The position numbers and the translations under genes were made by a program. A DNA stretch of 64,000 nt from Mycobacterium sp. URHB0044 (lineage in GTDB: Bacteria > Actinomycetota > Actinomycetes > Mycobacteriales > Mycobacteriaceae), in NCBI RefSeq assembly GCF_000620625.1, contig NZ_JIAW01000025.1, positions 44,201 to 108,200 on the forward strand, read 5' to 3'. Below the pieces are notes generated by a model. The model had not been told where the DNA came from. It saw nothing but the letters and a program-made list of their open reading frames with translations, and made no database searches. Position 1 is the stretch's first letter, and every line of letters starts with the position of its first letter. Shown here in pieces: positions 51,028-59,973 of this stretch.

Positions 51028-51115
51028 ACGACCGATTCAGCGTTCCCATTCACGAACCCCCGCTGTCGGGGGTTGCCGCTAGGCTTCCGTCGTCCGACAG
51101 AAGAGGTGCGACGCA

Positions 51116-53641
51116 GTGTCCAGTCCAGAGAGCACCGCGGGCGAGAAGCCGGCCGCACCCACGACCATCGAGGTGCGCGGCGCGCGCGTGCATAACCTCG
51201 CCAACGTCGACGTCGACGTGCCGTTGAACCAAATGGTCGCCATCGCAGGGGTTTCCGGGTCGGGAAAGTCGTCGCTGGCGATGGGAGTCTTGTACGCGGA
51301 GGGTTCCCGGCGCTACATCGAGGCGCTGTCGACCTACACCCGGCGCAGGATGTCGCACGCCACCAAGGCTACCGTCGACAGCGTCCGCCACGTCCCCGCA
51401 GCGCTGGCGCTGCGGCAACGACCGGGTGTTTCCGGTGCACGCAGCACCTTCGGCACGTCGACGGAACTCCTCAACGTCCTGCGCCTGCTGTTCTCCCGCT
51501 TGGGAGAACACGTCTGCCCGAACGGCCACCGTCAGGAGCCCACGATCGACGTGGCGGCAGGCCTGGACCTCACCTGCCCGGTCTGCGGCGTCACGTTCAC
51601 CCCGCCCGGCGCCGAAGCGATGGCCTTCAACTCCGACGGGGCATGTCCGACCTGTGGCGGCCTGGGTGTCGTGCGGGAGATCGACGACGCGCTGTTGGTT
51701 CCCGACCCCTCGCGGACGATCGCCGACGGGGCGGTGGCGCCGTGGAAGATGATGGGGTTGACCGTCATGCCGCAGATGGTCGGTGAACTCGGCGTGCGCA
51801 CCGACGTGCCGTACCGCGATCTCACCGACGAGGAGCGCGACGTCGTCCTGCACGGCCCCGCGGAGAAGCACCGCATCACGGTGCCGTCGAAGAGCGGGAA
51901 GTTGTTCGAGGTCAACTTCGTCTATCGCAACGCCCGCCTTGCGGTGCAGGAGGCGCTCGACAAGGCGGCGAGCGAGGGCGGCGTCAACCGAGTCAACAAG
52001 TTCATTCACACCGGCACGTGCCCGACGTGCCACGGCACCCGGCTGAGCGAACGGGTGCTGGCCACCCACGTCACCGGCATCAACCTGGCCGAGGCGACGG
52101 CCAAGACCCTCGACGACGTAATCGGCTGGGCGCCAACGGTCATCGACACCCTGCCCGACGACATGCGCACGATGGCGACCGCGATCGTCGCGCAGTTGCT
52201 CGAGATGGCGGAGCGGCTCGTCGAACTCGGCCTGGGATATCTCGGCCTGGATCGGCCGAGCTCCACGCTGTCCACCGGTGAGCGGCAACGGGTTCAGCTC
52301 TCCCGCGCCGTGCGCAATCAGACCACCGGAGTGCTCTACGTCCTCGACGAACCCTCGATCGGCCTGCATCCGTCCAACATCGACGGCCTCAACGGCGTCA
52401 TCCGCGACCTGCTGCGCGACGGGAACTCCGTCGTGCTGGTCGACCATGACGTCCAGGTCCTCCGCGAAGCCGACTGGTTCATCGAGATCGGGCCTGGATC
52501 CGGCAGCGAGGGCGGCACCGTCCTCGCCGAAGGAACGTTGAAAGATCTGGTGGACGACCCGTCGTCGTTGATCGCCGGTTTCCTCGACGGCACCGAGCCG
52601 ATCCGCGTGCGAGACACCGTCGCCTCGGGGCAGCTGTTCGAAGACGGCCGGATCCGGCTGGCCACCCGACCGCTGCACACCGTACACGCGCTCGACGTCG
52701 AGATCCCCAAGGGCAGACTCACGGCGGTCACCGGAGTCTCGGGGTCCGGCAAGACCACGCTGGTTCTGGAAAGCCTGGTGCCAGCGTTGCAAACAACGGC
52801 GGCCGGGGAACGCCTGCCCGCGCACATCGCGTCGGTCGACCCGTCGGGTATCCAGCGGGTCAACGTCGTCGACGCCACGCCCATCGGCACCAACGTGCGA
52901 TCGACGATCGCCACCTACAGCGGCGTCCTGGACGACCTACGTCGTTACTACGCCGCCCTCGACGAGTCGAAACGCCTTGGCCTGACCGCATCCGACTTCT
53001 CGTACAACACCGGCTCCCTGCGATGCCCGCGCTGCGAAGGGACGGGGCAGATCTCGCTGGACGTCCAGTTCCTGCCCGACGTCGACATCCCGTGCCCGGA
53101 CTGCGACGGCACCCGCTACGCCCCTGCGGCACAGGAAATCCGACGACCCGGAGGGCTGTCGCTGCCCGAACTGCTCTGCCTCACGGTGAAACAAGCCCTG
53201 AAGGCAACCGAGGACCTCCCCAAGGTGCACCGCAAGCTGCAGACCCTCATCGACCTCGGGCTGGGCTACCTGACTCTCGGCGAGGACACCCCAGCGCTTT
53301 CCGGTGGAGAAGCGCAAAGACTAAAGCTCGCAACCGAACTCGGCCGCACACAGTCCAACGCAATGTTCGTGCTCGACGAACCCAGCGTCGGCCTTCATCC
53401 GCTCGACATCCGCGTCCTCCTCGGCGTCATCGACCGCTTGGGCGCGAAGGGCGCCACGGTGATCGTCATCGAACACGATCTCGACATGATCGCCAACGCC
53501 GACTACGTCGTCGACTTGGGGCCTGGAGGCGGCGCCGCGGGCGGAACCATCGTCGCCACGGGCACGCCGGCCGACATCGCCCACTCCGCGGCGAGTGTTA
53601 CTGGGCGTTACCTCGCTGGCGTGGGAGCGCGCCAGAGCTGA
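51116..53641 (+). CDS. UvrA-like ABC ATPase (UvrA paralogue)
   Basis: 841 residues from GTG 51116, with AAGAGGTG 7 bases upstream. Two ABC halves: Walker A IAGVSGSGKSSL and TGVSGSGKTTL, ABC signatures LSTGERQRVQLSRAV and LSGGEAQRLKLATEL, and Walker B LYVLDEPSIGLHP and MFVLDEPSVGLHP. Zinc-binding cysteine pairs are present (TCPVCGVTF, CPTCGG, TCPTCHGTRL, CPRCEGTG, CPDCDGTRY). The protein is 100 or more residues shorter than UvrA proper, mainly in the first insertion domain. Short relatives such as DrrC give resistance to DNA-binding drugs; others are of unknown role. No uvrB or drug-synthesis gene is beside it. Confidence 0.88.
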   Translation: MSSPESTAGEKPAAPTTIEVRGARVHNLANVDVDVPLNQMVAIAGVSGSGKSSLAMGVLYAEGSRRYIEALSTYTRRRMSHATKATVDSVRHVPAALALRQRPGVSGARSTFGTSTELLNVLRLLFSRLGEHVCPNGHRQEPTIDVAAGLDLTCPVCGVTFTPPGAEAMAFNSDGACPTCGGLGVVREIDDALLVPDPSRTIADGAVAPWKMMGLTVMPQMVGELGVRTDVPYRDLTDEERDVVLHGPAEKHRITVPSKSGKLFEVNFVYRNARLAVQEALDKAASEGGVNRVNKFIHTGTCPTCHGTRLSERVLATHVTGINLAEATAKTLDDVIGWAPTVIDTLPDDMRTMATAIVAQLLEMAERLVELGLGYLGLDRPSSTLSTGERQRVQLSRAVRNQTTGVLYVLDEPSIGLHPSNIDGLNGVIRDLLRDGNSVVLVDHDVQVLREADWFIEIGPGSGSEGGTVLAEGTLKDLVDDPSSLIAGFLDGTEPIRVRDTVASGQLFEDGRIRLATRPLHTVHALDVEIPKGRLTAVTGVSGSGKTTLVLESLVPALQTTAAGERLPAHIASVDPSGIQRVNVVDATPIGTNVRSTIATYSGVLDDLRRYYAALDESKRLGLTASDFSYNTGSLRCPRCEGTGQISLDVQFLPDVDIPCPDCDGTRYAPAAQEIRRPGGLSLPELLCLTVKQALKATEDLPKVHRKLQTLIDLGLGYLTLGEDTPALSGGEAQRLKLATELGRTQSNAMFVLDEPSVGLHPLDIRVLLGVIDRLGAKGATVIVIEHDLDMIANADYVVDLGPGGGAAGGTIVATGTPADIAHSAASVTGRYLAGVGARQS

Positions 53642-53778
53642 CGCGTCCCAATATCCCAGGGCGTTCACTGTCTGGGCCATCCGAACGTTGTCACGGCTTG
53701 CCACATTGATCCTGTGGGTTTGGCGGATCTCCGACCGACGGCCTGCCGTAGACGTAGCGTCGGCTCCGGGGGCGCGTG

Positions 53779-55551
53779 ATGACGCAATTCACTAGTGGGC
53801 CGTTTCGACGGTTTGGGGTTCGTTTCGGCATAGCTGTCGCGGCCATCTCGATGGTTTGCGGCGGTGCCACGCAATTCGCCGTCGCGGGACCGAAATCCGT
53901 CGCGATCGCCGTACAGTCCGTTGCCTCGATCAGCGAGACGCCGACCACGGTGGGCGTCGCGGACTCGGCGCTGTACTTCGAAACTCCCGAACAGATCGAG
54001 GAAACGCTGGATGCCCTCCAGGCGATGGGCGTGCAGAACGTGCGGATTCAGATCCCCTGGGCGGGAGTGCAACTGCTGGGCCCCAATTCGTACCTATGGC
54101 AGTACGTCGATAACGAGGTCAACGCTGCGTATGCCCGAAACATGGGCGTGCTCGCTGAGATCAACGCCACCCCGTGGTGGGCAGGCAGTCCTCCCATCAA
54201 CGGGCAACCGAACTCACCGGAGGCGTACGCGACGTTCGTCGGCAAGGTGGCCGAACGCTACGAGGGCAAGATTGCCGCCTACGAGGTCTGGAACGAGCCG
54301 AACGCCAAGTTCTTCTTCGACCCGGTCGACCCCGCCGCGTACACCGATCTGTTGAAGGTCGCTTATCCGGCGATCAAGCAAGCTGATCCGTCGGCGCTCG
54401 TCATCGGGGCAGTCGTGGGCTCGACCCTCACCATCGGGCAGATCACCATGAATCCGGTGGACTTCGTCGCTGGCATGTACGCGGCAGGTGCACACGGGTA
54501 CTTCGACGCGCTGTCATTTCACCCGTACCACTACACGCTTCCATTCTCCGAGGGCGCGGACGTACCGCAATCTCCCATGCGTCAGCTCATGGCCATCAGG
54601 CAGTTGATGGACCTCAACGGCGACGGCGGCCTCAAGGTCTGGGCCACCGAGTACGGGGAGCCCGCCTCGGAAGGCGGGGTTCAGCAACAGGCCGACTTCA
54701 CCGAGGATTTCCTGAACTCCTGGCACACCGTCGACGGCACCGGCCCCATGTTCATCTACACCACGAAGGACATCAATTCCGCCAGCACGAAACCGAGCGA
54801 AACACTCGGACTCTTCTATGACACCGGGCAACCCAAGCCGGCAGCGGCGATCGTCGCCGAGTTCCTCGGCGCGCAGCCACCGGGGGCGATCCCGTCGCGA
54901 CCCATCCTCGCAGCCATCAAGGCGGTGGCCTACGCGCTCGCGCAGATCACACGGAACGTAGCCGGCCTCTTCGTCGACGCGATCCGATTCGCGGTGAACG
55001 CGACGGTATCGGTGATCAGGGGCCTGGTCGACTTCACCGTGGGCCTAATCCAGGCCGGGGCACAGCTGGTCCGTGACTTCGTGGATCGGATCACCGACCG
55101 CCCGCCGCCGCCCGCCACGGCCGTCACCGCCTTGTCGTCGACCGCCGCGGTGCGTGCCACACAACCCGCCGTCGACGCGATCGATCCCCCTGCCCAGCGA
55201 TCATCAGTCAAGGTGGCGCGCGTGGCTGCCGTCGATACGGCGGAGGCCGGGACTTCGGGTGTCGCGGAAACCTCGATAACCGGGAAATCCGGCGACGTCC
55301 CTGAGCGTGTCGTGATCGCCGAGTCCACCGCATCACCCGAGCCCACGACGGCCGCCGAACCGACCAAATCGACCAAACCCACCACGGCGGCCGAACCCAC
55401 CACATCAGCCGAATCCGCCACGGCGGCCAAACCCACCACATCATTAAAGGCGCCCGACGAACCCGACCCGTCGACGCCGGACGCCACGCCGAGCAAGCCG
55501 GCTACCAAGCCGTCGGCGGCCGCCGCGACGGGCGCCTTGGGAGACTCTTGA
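53779..55551 (+). CDS. Secreted glycoside-hydrolase-like protein with Pro/Thr-rich tail
   Basis: 590 residues from ATG 53779 (GTG 53776 is in frame). Signal peptide VRFGIAVAAISMVCGGATQFAVA. A GH-A type barrel (cellulase/GH5-GH39 style) is shown by VRIQIPWAGVQLLGP, AAYEVWNEPNAKFFF (acid/base glutamate in NEP) and LKVWATEYGEPASEGG (nucleophile glutamate). FHPYHYTLPFSE lies between. A helical segment and then a tail of repeated P/T/A units (PTTAAEPTKSTKPTTAAEPT) follow from about residue 500, resembling wall-spanning low-complexity tails. It probably acts on cell-wall or host polysaccharide; the family number is unassigned. Confidence 0.83.
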   Translation: MTQFTSGPFRRFGVRFGIAVAAISMVCGGATQFAVAGPKSVAIAVQSVASISETPTTVGVADSALYFETPEQIEETLDALQAMGVQNVRIQIPWAGVQLLGPNSYLWQYVDNEVNAAYARNMGVLAEINATPWWAGSPPINGQPNSPEAYATFVGKVAERYEGKIAAYEVWNEPNAKFFFDPVDPAAYTDLLKVAYPAIKQADPSALVIGAVVGSTLTIGQITMNPVDFVAGMYAAGAHGYFDALSFHPYHYTLPFSEGADVPQSPMRQLMAIRQLMDLNGDGGLKVWATEYGEPASEGGVQQQADFTEDFLNSWHTVDGTGPMFIYTTKDINSASTKPSETLGLFYDTGQPKPAAAIVAEFLGAQPPGAIPSRPILAAIKAVAYALAQITRNVAGLFVDAIRFAVNATVSVIRGLVDFTVGLIQAGAQLVRDFVDRITDRPPPPATAVTALSSTAAVRATQPAVDAIDPPAQRSSVKVARVAAVDTAEAGTSGVAETSITGKSGDVPERVVIAESTASPEPTTAAEPTKSTKPTTAAEPTTSAESATAAKPTTSLKAPDEPDPSTPDATPSKPATKPSAAAATGALGDS

Positions 55552-55653
55552 TGCTCCCTCATCGCGGGAGTGTCAAGCATCAGCCGAAACACTGTCGCCC
55601 ATCAACCGGAGACGAAATGTCAGCCATCACCCGACGCAATACACATCTCAAGT

Positions 55654-55726
55654 GGGGCGGGCGGGGCTCGAACCCGCGACCAAGGGATTATGAGTCCCCG
55701 GCTCTAACCAACTGAGCTACCGCCCC
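55654..55726 (-). tRNA. tRNA with CAU anticodon (Met, or Ile2)
   Basis: 73-base cloverleaf on the reverse strand. Acceptor GGGGCGG/CCGCCCC pairs fully; D-arm GCTC/GAGC; anticodon stem GGGGA/TCCCT around loop CTCATAA with CAT at positions 34-36; T-arm GCGGG-TTCGAGC-CCCGC. Discriminator A73, and no CCA is encoded. The CAU anticodon means elongator methionine or, if lysidine-modified, isoleucine AUA. The sequence alone does not settle it; initiator tRNA is excluded because the first base pair G1-C72 is intact. Confidence 0.9.
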
Positions 55727-55795
55727 GTGCGCGAAAGCGCACCAATGTTCCCACGTCGCGAGGTGAAGCCGCAGACGGGTCCGCCGCCGTGTGGG

Positions 55796-56092
55796 CTACG
55801 AGCGGGGAGGGCAGTTGACGTCGAGGAACGCGACGTTCAAACTGCCGGGGTCCCGCAGCACGCCGTTCTCCTCGGCTCCGCGCAGGCCGCTGACGCCGGT
55901 GACGCTGCATGACGACAACGGCACGTCGACGGTCTGGTTGATCCGCACGGTGTAGCCCTCCGCCTCCAGGACGCGGACGGCTTGGTCCGCCGGGTTCCCG
56001 GTCAACGGAATGGCAGCGGCGCTGCTGGCCAACGCCAGACCTCCTGCGGCGAGCGAGGCGACAGCGGCGGCGCTAACGACGAACTTCTTCAT
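55796..56092 (-). CDS. Small secreted protein
   Basis: 98 residues from ATG 56092. Signal peptide VVSAAAVASLAAGGLALASSAAA. The mature part is about 70 residues and contains two cysteines (LSSCSVTG and DVNCPPRS), probably forming one disulfide. ADQAVRVLEAEGYTVRINQT recalls PASTA-like or inhibitor-type small folds of mycobacterial secreted proteins (annotated as hypothetical). No function is assigned. It stands alone next to the tRNA, with no operon partner. Confidence 0.78.
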   Translation of the reverse strand: MKKFVVSAAAVASLAAGGLALASSAAAIPLTGNPADQAVRVLEAEGYTVRINQTVDVPLSSCSVTGVSGLRGAEENGVLRDPGSLNVAFLDVNCPPRS

Positions 56093-56202
56093 GGCTTCTC
56101 CTTGGCTGGACCCCTCATGTCGGGGTTCCTGGTGCTCACCAGCCTGCTCGGGCGCGGACGTCCGAACTTGGAGAAAGTGTGGAGACTGCGTGGAGATACG
56201 GG

Positions 56203-57024
56203 TCAGCTGTATACCGGCTGGCCGTCCAGACCCAGCAGGTAGCGCTCCGTCCCCTCCTCAACCCGGGGCGCGTCCCCGCCAAGCGCCACGGCGATCTTGT
56301 TGATCCCGTTGCGCATCACGTCGAACGTGATCTCGAGGGCCTCCCCGTCCGAGAAGTGCGCCCGCACCCCGGCGGCGACGTCGGGCGAGATCGAGGACGG
56401 CGTCCAGATCAGCGCGTCGACGTAGCGCAGCGCCGCCTTCTGCCGCTCATCCAGCAGCGCAGACGTCTCGTAGCGCTCGATGTCGGCGTACATCGACTCC
56501 GTCCCACCCGCATCCAGTGCAGCCCCCTCGCGCAGCGACTTGCACAGCCGGCAGTTGTGCTGCACCGCACCACGCAGCCGGACCACCTCGGTGGTCACCG
56601 GATCCAGCGACCGCAACGCCCCGACCGTCGACGCGAACCGGTTCAGCAGCAGATCGACCGGATCGGTGACGTGATCCCACTCCGTCGGCTCTGTGATCGG
56701 CGGCAGGCCGAGCGCGCCGAGACCCGCCCGCACCCGCGGCACGAAGTCGGCCACGAAGATCAACGCCGTCACCCGAAACGCGTTGGCGCCCAAAGCCGCG
56801 AAGAAGGCTGCGCGCTGCTCGGCGCCGATCATCGACACATCGACCGCGAACTGTTCGGCGAACGCGGCGAGCAACGAATCGTCGTCGGGCGCAGCCTCAG
56901 ATGCCAGCGCAGGCAGTGACACCGCGCGGGCGCACGTCTCGCGCACCAGCGCGTTGCGCGCGGCGTCCCCTTCGGGAGACAGCGCGATGAGTCGGGTCAG
57001 CAGGCCGTAGACATCATCGTCCAT
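56203..57024 (-). CDS. AhpD-like / carboxymuconolactone decarboxylase family protein
   Basis: 273 residues. The CMD core lies in the second half, VRLRGAVQHNCRLCKSLREGAA with a C-x2-C pair, as in AhpD-like peroxidase adaptor proteins; ERQKAALRYVDALIWTPSSIS and FDVMRNGINKIAVALG complete the fold. The first half is helical. A thiol redox role is possible. It follows tldE by 7 bases in the same direction, as in M. tuberculosis, where a gene lies after Rv2314c. That equivalence is from memory and tentative. Confidence 0.78.
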   Translation of the reverse strand: MDDDVYGLLTRLIALSPEGDAARNALVRETCARAVSLPALASEAAPDDDSLLAAFAEQFAVDVSMIGAEQRAAFFAALGANAFRVTALIFVADFVPRVRAGLGALGLPPITEPTEWDHVTDPVDLLLNRFASTVGALRSLDPVTTEVVRLRGAVQHNCRLCKSLREGAALDAGGTESMYADIERYETSALLDERQKAALRYVDALIWTPSSISPDVAAGVRAHFSDGEALEITFDVMRNGINKIAVALGGDAPRVEEGTERYLLGLDGQPVYS

Positions 57025-57031
57025 GCCCGGA

Positions 57032-58405
57032 TTATTGCGCCTGACTCACCGAGGACATGTGAAAGTCGGGGATTCGCAGCGACGGCATGGACGCGCGCGT
57101 CGCCCAGTCACCCCACTCCCGGGGCAGATTGACCTCGCTGACCCCGGCCTCGGTGGCACGACGCAGCAGGTCCAGCGGGCTTTCGTTGAAGCGGAAGTTG
57201 TTGACGGCCGCAGTGACCTCACCGTCCTCGACCAGGTAGACGCCGTCCCGGGTCAGCCCGGTCAGCAGCAGCACCGTCGGGTCGACCTCGCGGATGTACC
57301 ACATCGTGGTCAGCAGCAGGCCGCGCTCGGTCGCCGCGATCATGTCCGCCAGGCTGGCCGCGCCGCCCGTCATCAACAGATTGTCGGCGGGCACCGCGAC
57401 GGGTGCGTCGAACTCGGCGGCCACCGCCCGCGGGTAGGCCAACGCGTTGATCACCCCGTCGCGGATCCAGTCGACCCGCGAAACGTCCATGCCGTTGTCG
57501 AAGACCGACACCCGCTCCGACGAATTCGTCGTCGCCACGTACGGCGCGCACTCCAGCCCCGCCGCAAAGGGATCCGAGTACAACGTCAACCCGAGATCGG
57601 TGAGCTTCTCCCCCACCCGGGTTCCGCCGCCCGGCGCCGACAGGGCCGTGCGGCCCTCCTGCGCACCCCGGCCGTCCATGGTCCACGCGAGGTAGATCAT
57701 CATGTCCGCGACGGTCGACGGCGGCATCAGCGTCTCGTACCGGCCGGGCGGCAATTCGATGGTGCGCCGCGACCAGTCCAGCCGCGTCGACAGATCGTCG
57801 AGCATGGAATCCGTTGGGACCGCAGCGAAGTCGGGAGTGCTGACGCCCGCCCAGGCACTCGCGCCGTCGCGCTTGGCGTTGATCTCCACCGAGCCCGTCG
57901 GCTGTGTGAAGCGCCGTCGCAGACCGCTCGACGTCGCGACGAACGTGGTGTCCAGTTCGTGGCGGGCGAAGCCGTACAGCCGGTCGGTCCCGCGGAAGCC
58001 GGCCGCGAGGCTCTTCGCGACGTCGGCGAAGACGTCCGCACCGGTCACGGGGATCGGTGCGTCCCAGTCGGCCGGGGTGTCGGTGCCGGCCAACGCCGGC
58101 GCGCTGTCGCGGGCTTCCGGCGCCGAGCGCGCCGTCGCCTGGGACGCTGCAACCAGACCGCCGATCGACGTGGGGTCCACCTCACTGGACTTCACCGAGC
58201 CGACGAACGCCTTCTCACCCTGGCGCACAATCGAAATCACCGTGGTGTCGCGGCTGAACGATTCGCCGTTGGTGGTCATCGAGTTGCCCGCCCAGCGCAG
58301 CGATGCTGCCGCACGGTCGGTGACCAGGACGATGGTCTCGTCGGCGCCGCCCAGCCGCGCCGCCTCGGCCAGCGCGATCTCGACGACCTGCGGAGCACTG
58401 ATCAT
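57032..58405 (-). CDS. tldE: TldE/PmbA-like metalloprotease subunit
   Basis: 457 residues from ATG 58405, sharing one base with the tldD stop (TGATG). The start MISAPQVVEIALAEAARLGGADETIVLVTDRAAASLRWAGNSMTTNGES and the final NFRFNESPLDLLRRATEAG are the TldE/PmbA signature. It lacks the HExxxH of TldD, as expected for the non-catalytic partner in the TldD-TldE heterodimer that processes unfolded or leader peptides. Counterpart of M. tuberculosis Rv2314c by order and neighbours. Confidence 0.85.
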   Translation of the reverse strand: MISAPQVVEIALAEAARLGGADETIVLVTDRAAASLRWAGNSMTTNGESFSRDTTVISIVRQGEKAFVGSVKSSEVDPTSIGGLVAASQATARSAPEARDSAPALAGTDTPADWDAPIPVTGADVFADVAKSLAAGFRGTDRLYGFARHELDTTFVATSSGLRRRFTQPTGSVEINAKRDGASAWAGVSTPDFAAVPTDSMLDDLSTRLDWSRRTIELPPGRYETLMPPSTVADMMIYLAWTMDGRGAQEGRTALSAPGGGTRVGEKLTDLGLTLYSDPFAAGLECAPYVATTNSSERVSVFDNGMDVSRVDWIRDGVINALAYPRAVAAEFDAPVAVPADNLLMTGGAASLADMIAATERGLLLTTMWYIREVDPTVLLLTGLTRDGVYLVEDGEVTAAVNNFRFNESPLDLLRRATEAGVSEVNLPREWGDWATRASMPSLRIPDFHMSSVSQAQ

Positions 58406-59925
58406 CAGTCGCGCCCCGATTCGGTGCGGGTGTTCAGTACGTTGATGCCGCGGAACAATGCGGACGGGCAGCCGTGACTGACCGGAGCGACCTGACCGGG
58501 CTGGGCCTTGCCGCAGTTGAACGCGCCACCCAGCCGCCACGTCGACGGACCGCCGACGGCCTCCATCGCGCCCCAGAAGTCCGTCGTGGTGGCCTGATAG
58601 GCGACGTCACGCAGTTGCCCGTCGAGGCGTCCGCCGCGGATCCGGAAGAACCGCTGCCCGGTGAACTGAAAGTTGTACCGCTGCATGTCGATCGACCACG
58701 ACTTGTCCCCGACGACGTAGATGCCGTCGTTGACCCGGCTGATCAGATCCTCGGTGCTGAGGTCGTCGACGCCGGGTTGCAGCGACACGTTGGCCATCCG
58801 CTGGATCGGCACGTGATGCGGTGAGTCGGCGTACGAGCAGCCGTTGGACCGCGCCTCCCCGAGCCGCGGGGCGAACACCCGGTCGAGTTGATAACCGACG
58901 AAGATCCCGTCGCGCACCAGATCCCAGCTCTGCGAGCGCACGCCTTCGTCGTCGAAACCGACGGAGGCCAGGCCGAACTCGACGGTCCGGTCGGCGGTCA
59001 CGTTCATCACCGGGGAGCCGTACTTCATGGTGTTCAGCTTCTCCGGCGTGGCGAACGAGGTGCCCGCGTAGGCCGCCTCGTAGCCGATGGCCCGGTCGTA
59101 TTCGGTGGCGTGGCCGATGGATTCGTGGATGGTCAGCCAGAGGTTCGACGGGTCGATGACCAGATCGGTGGGCCCGGCCACGACGCTGGGCGCCTTCGTC
59201 TTCTCCGCCAGCAGCGACGGCAGCTGCGCGAGCTCGGTCGACCAGTCCCAGACGTCGTCGCCGGCGACGACCTCCCAGCCGCGCGCGGTCGGTGGCGCCA
59301 GGGTGCGCATGGTCTCGAACGTGCCTGCCGAGGCGTCGACGGCGACCGCCTCCAACGTCGGCTGGATCCGCACCCGCTGCTGGGTGATCGACGAGCCGAA
59401 CGTGTCGGCGTAGAAGGCCTGCTCCTTCACGGCCTGCAGCCCCGCCGATACGTGGTCGACGCCGTCGGCGGCGAGCAGGCGCCCGGAGTATTCGTCGAGC
59501 ACGCCGATCTTGTCGGCGGCGGCGATCTCGAACGGATCGATCCGGTAGTCCGACACCCAGGTCGCGTCGGCGTAGACCGGTTCGGGGGCCAGTTCTATGC
59601 GCTCGCCGTTCAGCGCGGCCAACGTGGTGGCCACCCGAACGGCCCGGCGCGCGGTGTCGGCGGCCACCGCAGGATCGAGCTCGGCGTGCGAGGCGAACCC
59701 CCACGTTCCGTCGACGATCACCCGCACGGCCAACCCGATCTCCCGGGTAAGCACGGAGGTCTCCAGCTCACCGTCGCGCAACTGCACGACCTCGGTGGTG
59801 ATGCGGTGGATCCGCACGTCGGCGTGGCTGGCGCCTGCGCTCACGGCCGTCGACAGGGCGGCGTCAGCAAGCTCGTGGCGCGGCAGCGCGAGGAAGTCGG
59901 CATCGACGGGGCGGTGCGCTGTCAC
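58405..59925 (-). CDS. tldD: TldD-like metalloprotease subunit
   Basis: 506 residues from GTG 59925. The zinc motif HESIGHATEYDRAIGYEAAYAGTSF (HExxxH) is present in the middle, followed by ANVSLQPG and FQFTGQRFFRIRGG. TldD forms a heterodimer with TldE and cleaves peptides. In mycobacteria the pair is called Rv2315c-Rv2314c, upstream of and divergent from uspABC; the same arrangement is seen here. Coupled to tldE by a one-base overlap. Confidence 0.87.
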   Translation of the reverse strand: MTAHRPVDADFLALPRHELADAALSTAVSAGASHADVRIHRITTEVVQLRDGELETSVLTREIGLAVRVIVDGTWGFASHAELDPAVAADTARRAVRVATTLAALNGERIELAPEPVYADATWVSDYRIDPFEIAAADKIGVLDEYSGRLLAADGVDHVSAGLQAVKEQAFYADTFGSSITQQRVRIQPTLEAVAVDASAGTFETMRTLAPPTARGWEVVAGDDVWDWSTELAQLPSLLAEKTKAPSVVAGPTDLVIDPSNLWLTIHESIGHATEYDRAIGYEAAYAGTSFATPEKLNTMKYGSPVMNVTADRTVEFGLASVGFDDEGVRSQSWDLVRDGIFVGYQLDRVFAPRLGEARSNGCSYADSPHHVPIQRMANVSLQPGVDDLSTEDLISRVNDGIYVVGDKSWSIDMQRYNFQFTGQRFFRIRGGRLDGQLRDVAYQATTTDFWGAMEAVGGPSTWRLGGAFNCGKAQPGQVAPVSHGCPSALFRGINVLNTRTESGRD

Positions 59926-59973
59926 GCCCTACACGGTAGTGGCATCGCCGTCGACGGGCCGGGATGGCCTTTA

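Noticed and set aside
55552..55590. CTCCC-N7-GGGAG hairpin after the glycoside-hydrolase-like gene
   Set aside because: The stem is only five pairs; too weak to list as a terminator.
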